Source: Bacillota bacterium (lineage in GTDB: Bacteria; Bacillota; UBA4882; UBA8346). Taken from it: a DNA stretch of 64,000 nucleotides. This document shows positions 59,573-64,000 of the stretch, piece after piece. The first letter of the stretch is position 1. Each line of letters begins with the position of its first letter. A program made the translations under genes and the position numbers. The stretch covers positions 1 to 64,000 of the forward strand of contig JAEYRN010000063.1 in the NCBI GenBank assembly GCA_023435565.1, given 5' to 3'. The notes beneath the pieces were generated by a model, which was not told where the DNA came from, searched no databases, and saw only the letters and a program-made list of their open reading frames with translations.

Positions 59573-60451
59573 TTGGGTAGAAACAAATTGTGGTTATTCG
59601 GTATTATATGCTTTATCATGTTGTTTACTATTTCTTTTGAAATACTGGCCCAGGATTGCCCGGATTGTTCCACAGATGAAATAGGAACTATTATATTTAG
59701 TAGAGAACCAGTTCCTTTGGAAGGGGATATCCGGAATGAAAAAAATGATAATCTGCAGCTAAAATCAAACAGCTCTCAAGTTTTATCTTTGGGAAGCGCA
59801 GATGGTTCGATTGTCTTAAGAAACGGGATATACCGGTATGCTGAGTCGATATGGACAAAAATGGACATTAATGATCCAATAATCTATATGGGGAATGAAA
59901 AGATTAGAATTGATACTAGGTTGCGTGGCACAACAGATGGAGAATGGTGGCATGAAGAGCTAAAATTTCCTGATGACACTAGAATAATTTGGAATAAACG
60001 TTTTTATAGGAACAATCATTTTTACTCGGAAAGTGGGGAGCAAATATCCTCGTACCCAACTGAAGAACTAGACCAAATGTGTATAGCTGGTATCCGCTGT
60101 AAACCGGAAGGAGAATGGGAATTAACATTTTATCATAATGATATTCCAGTATTTTCGAAGATCATTACCTGTAAGGGCGAGGCCGATCCGGAGGTGGTTA
60201 AGCATGGTGAAGACTTTAGACAGGGCAAATATGATAATAAAGATGATGAAAAGCACCATATGGATAATGCCTGCCGGTTTCCGGATGATAAGGCGAGTCA
60301 TTTTTGCAGTAATCCTCTCGCAATAAAAGATGGTAAAACTGAAAAAAGGGTTACAATTAAACAAATTGGTTGCGCTTTGACATCATGCGCTATCATGCTG
60401 AATTACAATGGTATTAATGTTATCCCCCCCCGATTTAAATTATTGGCTTAA
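59573..60451 (+). CDS. Giant C39-like surface protease, N-terminal fragment before the frameshift
   Basis: 292 residues as read: signal peptide (about 1-26), a novel middle region (about 35-225) and the start of a Peptidase_C39_2-like domain with the nucleophile Cys in IKQIGCALTSCAIMLNYNG (about 268). After a run of eight C at 60424-60431 the frame ends falsely at 60449-60451. With seven C the frame would join the long downstream frame, and the sequence would continue normally through the rest of the protease domain. So the gene is broken or phase-variable. TTG start with AGGAGGGGAAG upstream. Confidence 0.8.
   Translation: MGRNKLWLFGIICFIMLFTISFEILAQDCPDCSTDEIGTIIFSREPVPLEGDIRNEKNDNLQLKSNSSQVLSLGSADGSIVLRNGIYRYAESIWTKMDINDPIIYMGNEKIRIDTRLRGTTDGEWWHEELKFPDDTRIIWNKRFYRNNHFYSESGEQISSYPTEELDQMCIAGIRCKPEGEWELTFYHNDIPVFSKIITCKGEADPEVVKHGEDFRQGKYDNKDDEKHHMDNACRFPDDKASHFCSNPLAIKDGKTEKRVTIKQIGCALTSCAIMLNYNGINVIPPRFKLLA
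60424..60431 (+). repeat. Poly-C tract (eight C) causing the frameshift
   Basis: A run of eight C interrupts the C39-like gene. Removing one C joins the upstream frame to the downstream one in phase. Length-variable homopolymers of this size are classic switch sites for surface genes; a sequencing error is the alternative. Confidence 0.7.
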
Positions 60452-63400
60452 AAATCATGGATATTATGACAACAATACAAAAAAGTTTGTATGTACGGGT
60501 TATTGGCCGGTCGCCGATATTAATTGGAATGCGGTCGCATTATATGGCTGTTCTAATGGAGTGCTTTGTTTTTATGATGGACTCTTAAATAATGCGGACT
60601 TAAAAAAACAAGAAAAAAGAATAAAAGACTACATATGCCATTATGGGCCGCAGATTATGGGAGTTGAAGGCAGTTCGAAAATAATGAATACCCATTGGGT
60701 CTCAGTTTATGGGTGGGTTTCAGATGAAAAAGGCAATGTAACAGATTGGCTGATTAGCGATCCAGCGGATGGTAGGTTAAAAAGTTTAAATGATGATCCA
60801 AGATATAAAGGCAAGTACGGTGACGTGCATGGTTTCAGGTTTATCCATTCAAATGCTCGTATCAATGCTCCCCCGTCAATTACTTTTAACATGCACTCAC
60901 CGGCTGAATTATTAGTAATTGATTCGCAGGGAAGACGCACCGGCTACGATCCGGCAACCGGTCAATCCTATAACGAGATCCCCGAGGCGTCATACATTCA
61001 TCATGCAGGTATTGAAGACCCGGAAACAGGAGAACTACATGAGTCCGACCTAAAGACGCTTCATATTCTAAATCCCGATCCGAAAAAGTATAAGTTAGTC
61101 GTTACCGGAACCGGCAATGGAACTTATAGTCTGGATGTAATTGGTTATAATCAATCATATACTGAAACAGTAAGCGGCTACGAAGATGTCCCGGTAACCC
61201 CGCTCGAAGTCCATACTTACGATATTCAATACGACGGATATGTTGATAGATTTGAAGCTGAAGCGATGGTTCTATATAATTATACGGTAGAGGACAACTC
61301 GTCCGCCTCCGGCGAAAAGCTGGTCAAAGTAACATCCAATCCAGCGAGCGCCAGTTTCGTTTATTCCGGCGATCCCGGAGTTAAGGATTTGGCAATCTGG
61401 TACTATGATCAAAACAACGGGCACTCCACTTATCAATTGTATATCAACAACGTTTTAATTGATTCCTGGACCACCGATCAGGATTTAGGCTCCGTCGAAC
61501 TGTCCGCCGCCACCCGCGTCAGTAGGGTTGTCTCCAATATCCAACTTAACATCGGGGATCAGATTAAAATCGAAGGATTAATGTATGGCGAAGAAAGGGC
61601 AACCATCGATGTGGTCGAGATCTCGAAACCCTTAGCGACATTACCGCGAGTAGCCCCGTTAAGTTTTAGCTTGGCAAGCGGCGTCTATGATTCCCCGCAA
61701 AGCGTAGCCATTATTTGTGACACCGGCGACGCGGTGATCCGTTATACAACCAACGGAACAACGCCGAATCAAACTTCGTCGGTTTACAGCGGCCCAATTG
61801 CGGTAACGTCTAGCATGACCCTGAAGGCTTACGCTTCCAGAAACGGCTTTGAAGATTCCGAAGTTATTTCCGCGAAATATACGATCACCAATCCGTCCAA
61901 CCGGGTGGCTGCGCCAACCTTTACTCCGATAACCGGGAATTATACTTTCGGAAGAAAGGTTAGCATTTTCTGCGCCACTGAAGAAGCGACGATCCGGTAT
62001 ACCACCGATGGCAGTACTCCTAACGCTTCATCCCCGGTCTATACCGGACCGGTGGCGGTGGACCAAACGACCACCTTTAAGGCTTATGCTTCGAAAGACG
62101 GTATTCGGGATTCCGATATCACCACCTCCACTTATACTATCAAAGTAACAGAACCGGTAATTACTCCGACATCCGGAACCTATCTTTCAACCCAACTGGT
62201 AACAATAATTTGTCCAACCAGAGATGCCGTCATCAGGTATACTACCGATGGCAGCATGCCTAACGCGTCCTCTCCGATCTATACCGGCCCGATTAAAGTC
62301 GAATGGAATACTAGGATTAGGGCTTATGCTTCAATAACCGGCCTTGACAATTCGGATGTAGTAAGCGCAAACTATGTTATCAAAGTGAATACGCCCAAAT
62401 TGAGTCTGGGCTCCGGGACATACTATTCACCGCAAAGTTTAACTATCTCTTGCGCTAATTCTACCGCCACCATCCATTATACCACCGATGGGAGCGTTCC
62501 GAACGCTTCATCGCCGGTATATACCGGACCGATAACGGTGGACCGGACGATGACATTTACAGCTTGCGCCTTAGCGCCCGGTCTCGAAGATTCGAATGTA
62601 GTAACGGCAAATTATATTTTAAAGGTTCAAGCTCCTGTTATTAGCCCCAAAACGGGGAATTATAGTTCCGGACAAACCGTCACCATCTCCTGCGCTACTA
62701 GCGGCGCGACGATCCGGTATACTATCGATGGTAGTACTCCTGATGCTTCATCATTGGTTTATTCCGAACCGATAACGGTGGCGGAAACTTCAATAATCAA
62801 AGCTTATGCCGAGAAAGAAGGATATACTGATTCCGATATTGTAACAGCGGTTTACTTATTTTCGTCAATACCAAACTCTCTTATCAATCCGGGATTTGAG
62901 AATGGCCCCGGCATCGGCTGGACCGGGAATACCGCCGATGGACATGTAAGCATCGATCAAACCTGGCCCCAAACCGGTTCATACAGTCTTCATTTAGGGG
63001 GTTACAATAATGCGAATGATTATGCCGAACAGCAAGTTGTGATACCTGCAAGCGGGATACTTACCTACTGGTGGTATATGTTAAGCGACGAAACCTCAGA
63101 TTATACCGGATATGATTTTTTGAATGTCAGTTTATATAATACCAAGGGGGTTCTGCTGAAAACTTTCAAGACTTACAGCAATATATTAGAACGTGGTACC
63201 TGGACTCTGGATGGAATCAGTCTTGCTTCTTATGCCGGTCAAGAAGTGATACTCCGTTTTACATGTACAACGGATTCTTCACTTCCCACCACATTTTGGA
63301 TTGATAATGTGTCCATTAATTCAGTGACAGCGCCACCAACCCCTGTTGCAACACCGGCCTTCAATCCGGCCGGAGGAACATATGCCGAGGCGCAGAGTGT

Positions 63401-64000
63401 AACGATATCCTGTGCCACCGACGGAGCAACGATTCGATACACTATTGATGGCAGTACTCCGGATAGTTCATCACCGGTTTATACCACTCCGATATCAATA
63501 ACCGAGAATACAACGATTAAAGCTTATGCCACCAAGACCGGGATGATGGATTCCGAGGTGGCTACCGCGATTTATGAAATTAATATTCCTCAAGTAGCCG
63601 CACCAACCATTAATCCGATTGGAGGAACTTATTCCGGAGCGCAGAATATTACGATATCTTGTGAAACCGAAGGTGTTACCATACGATACACTGTTGATGG
63701 CAGCATTCCTAACGCTTCCTCATCGGTATGTACCGGCCCAATATCGGTAACAAAAAATACAACGGTTAAAGCATATGCCACCAAAACAGGGATGATAGAT
63801 TCCGCTGTTGCTACAGCGATTTATGAAATTAACATATCAAAAGTTGCAACCCCGGCCTTTAGCCCAACTGGAGGAATATGTACTTCGGCCCAGAGCATAA
63901 CAATAACCTGCGTTACAGACGGAGCGACGATTCGATACACCATTGACGGCAGTATTCCGAATAGTTCATCGTCTGTTTATACCGGTCCGATAACGATAGC
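60432..64000 (+). CDS. Giant C39-like surface protease, remainder (open at the window edge)
   Basis: The frame is open without a stop for the whole 3.57 kb to the window end, about 1189 residues and still going. It completes the protease domain (LNYWLKNHGYYDNN, catalytic His in MNTHWVSVYGW, and LISDPADG). Then come a beta-rich region (about 60990-61640), five chitobiase-C-terminal/Fn3-like repeats (61651-62870), a jelly-roll-like insert (about 62870-63330) and at least three more repeats. No start codon with ribosome site is near 60432, so it needs the upstream fragment. Likely a wall-anchored or secreted enzyme; the C-terminal anchor is outside the window. Confidence 0.8.
61651..64000 (+). 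repeat. Chitobiase-C-terminal-like repeats
   Basis: At least eight repeats of about 80 residues, each with ATIRYTTDGSTPNASSPVYT or a close form, followed by TIKAYA and a variable spacer. The final unit runs off the window. The repeats resemble CHB_HEX_C_1/Fn3-associated domains seen in polysaccharide-acting surface proteins. Confidence 0.8.

Noticed and set aside
1..64000. CRISPR arrays, tRNA and rRNA genes, transposases
   Set aside because: Looked for regular short repeats, tRNA cloverleaf sequence and transposase motifs by eye; none seen, though a small tRNA could be missed without a scan.

Overview
The window reads as the chromosome of an endospore-forming Bacillota (Clostridia/Limnochordia-like, low to moderate GC). 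It carries a spoIIA operon (spoIIAA, spoIIAB, sigF), spoIIP, a spoIVFA/FB pair, the soluble spoVAE protein, a PdaB-like deacetylase and a DacF-like carboxypeptidase. Strong AGGAGG ribosome sites and many TTG start codons fit this. A beta-barrel-like secreted protein and an OmpA-domain protein suggest the cell may also have an outer membrane. That is inference: no BamA, LptD or LPS gene lies in the window.

Layout. 1-6.8 kb: secreted proteins, namely a beta-barrel-like protein behind a structured leader, a three-gene operon with one active and one motif-less M16 peptidase, and a large unknown secreted protein. 6.8-16 kb: core genes prs, rpmB, asp23, fakA, a DegV/FakB protein, rsmD, coaD, a coiled-coil protein, cmk, ispH and a four-domain S1 protein. 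16-19.5 kb: an overlapping sporulation operon (DUF1614 protein, spoIIP, two DUF3189 paralogues, spoVAE-like). 19.7-25.2 kb: a three-gene acyl-CoA dehydratase activase cluster, a Mug-type glycosylase, SatD plus DUF3307, and a ferredoxin. 25.3-32.7 kb: spoIVFA/FB, a radical SAM pair, RNase G, rplU with a long Ala/Lys tail, prp and rpmA. 32.8-42.3 kb: dacF, a broken GNAT gene, cstA, an encapsulated-ferritin-like protein, an OmpA protein, a lipoprotein, the spoIIA operon behind a SigH-like promoter, a small membrane protein plus dodecin, HU and a deacetylase. 42.4-53.7 kb: lepB, an ABC-F protein, lon, an M23 peptidase, an MscS channel, a MntA/HepT pair and mutS2. 53.7-64 kb: accessory DNA with a palindromic element, a GntR regulator plus membrane protein, a candidate structured RNA, and a run of secreted proteins. 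The run holds a thioredoxin-like protein, an unknown, a 14-repeat WD40 protein, and a giant C39-like protease with chitobiase-type repeats, split by a frameshift at a run of eight C and continuing past the window.

The most interesting signals are: the poly-C frameshift in the giant surface protein; the hairpin-rich RNA-like region at about 55.9-56.1 kb; the two-state leader of the first gene; the in-frame UGA in the GNAT gene; the apparent ACG start of the radical SAM gene; the histone-like tail on ribosomal protein L21; and the encapsulated-ferritin-like gene with no encapsulin nearby. Everything here comes from reading the sequence and general family knowledge; no search or folding program was run.
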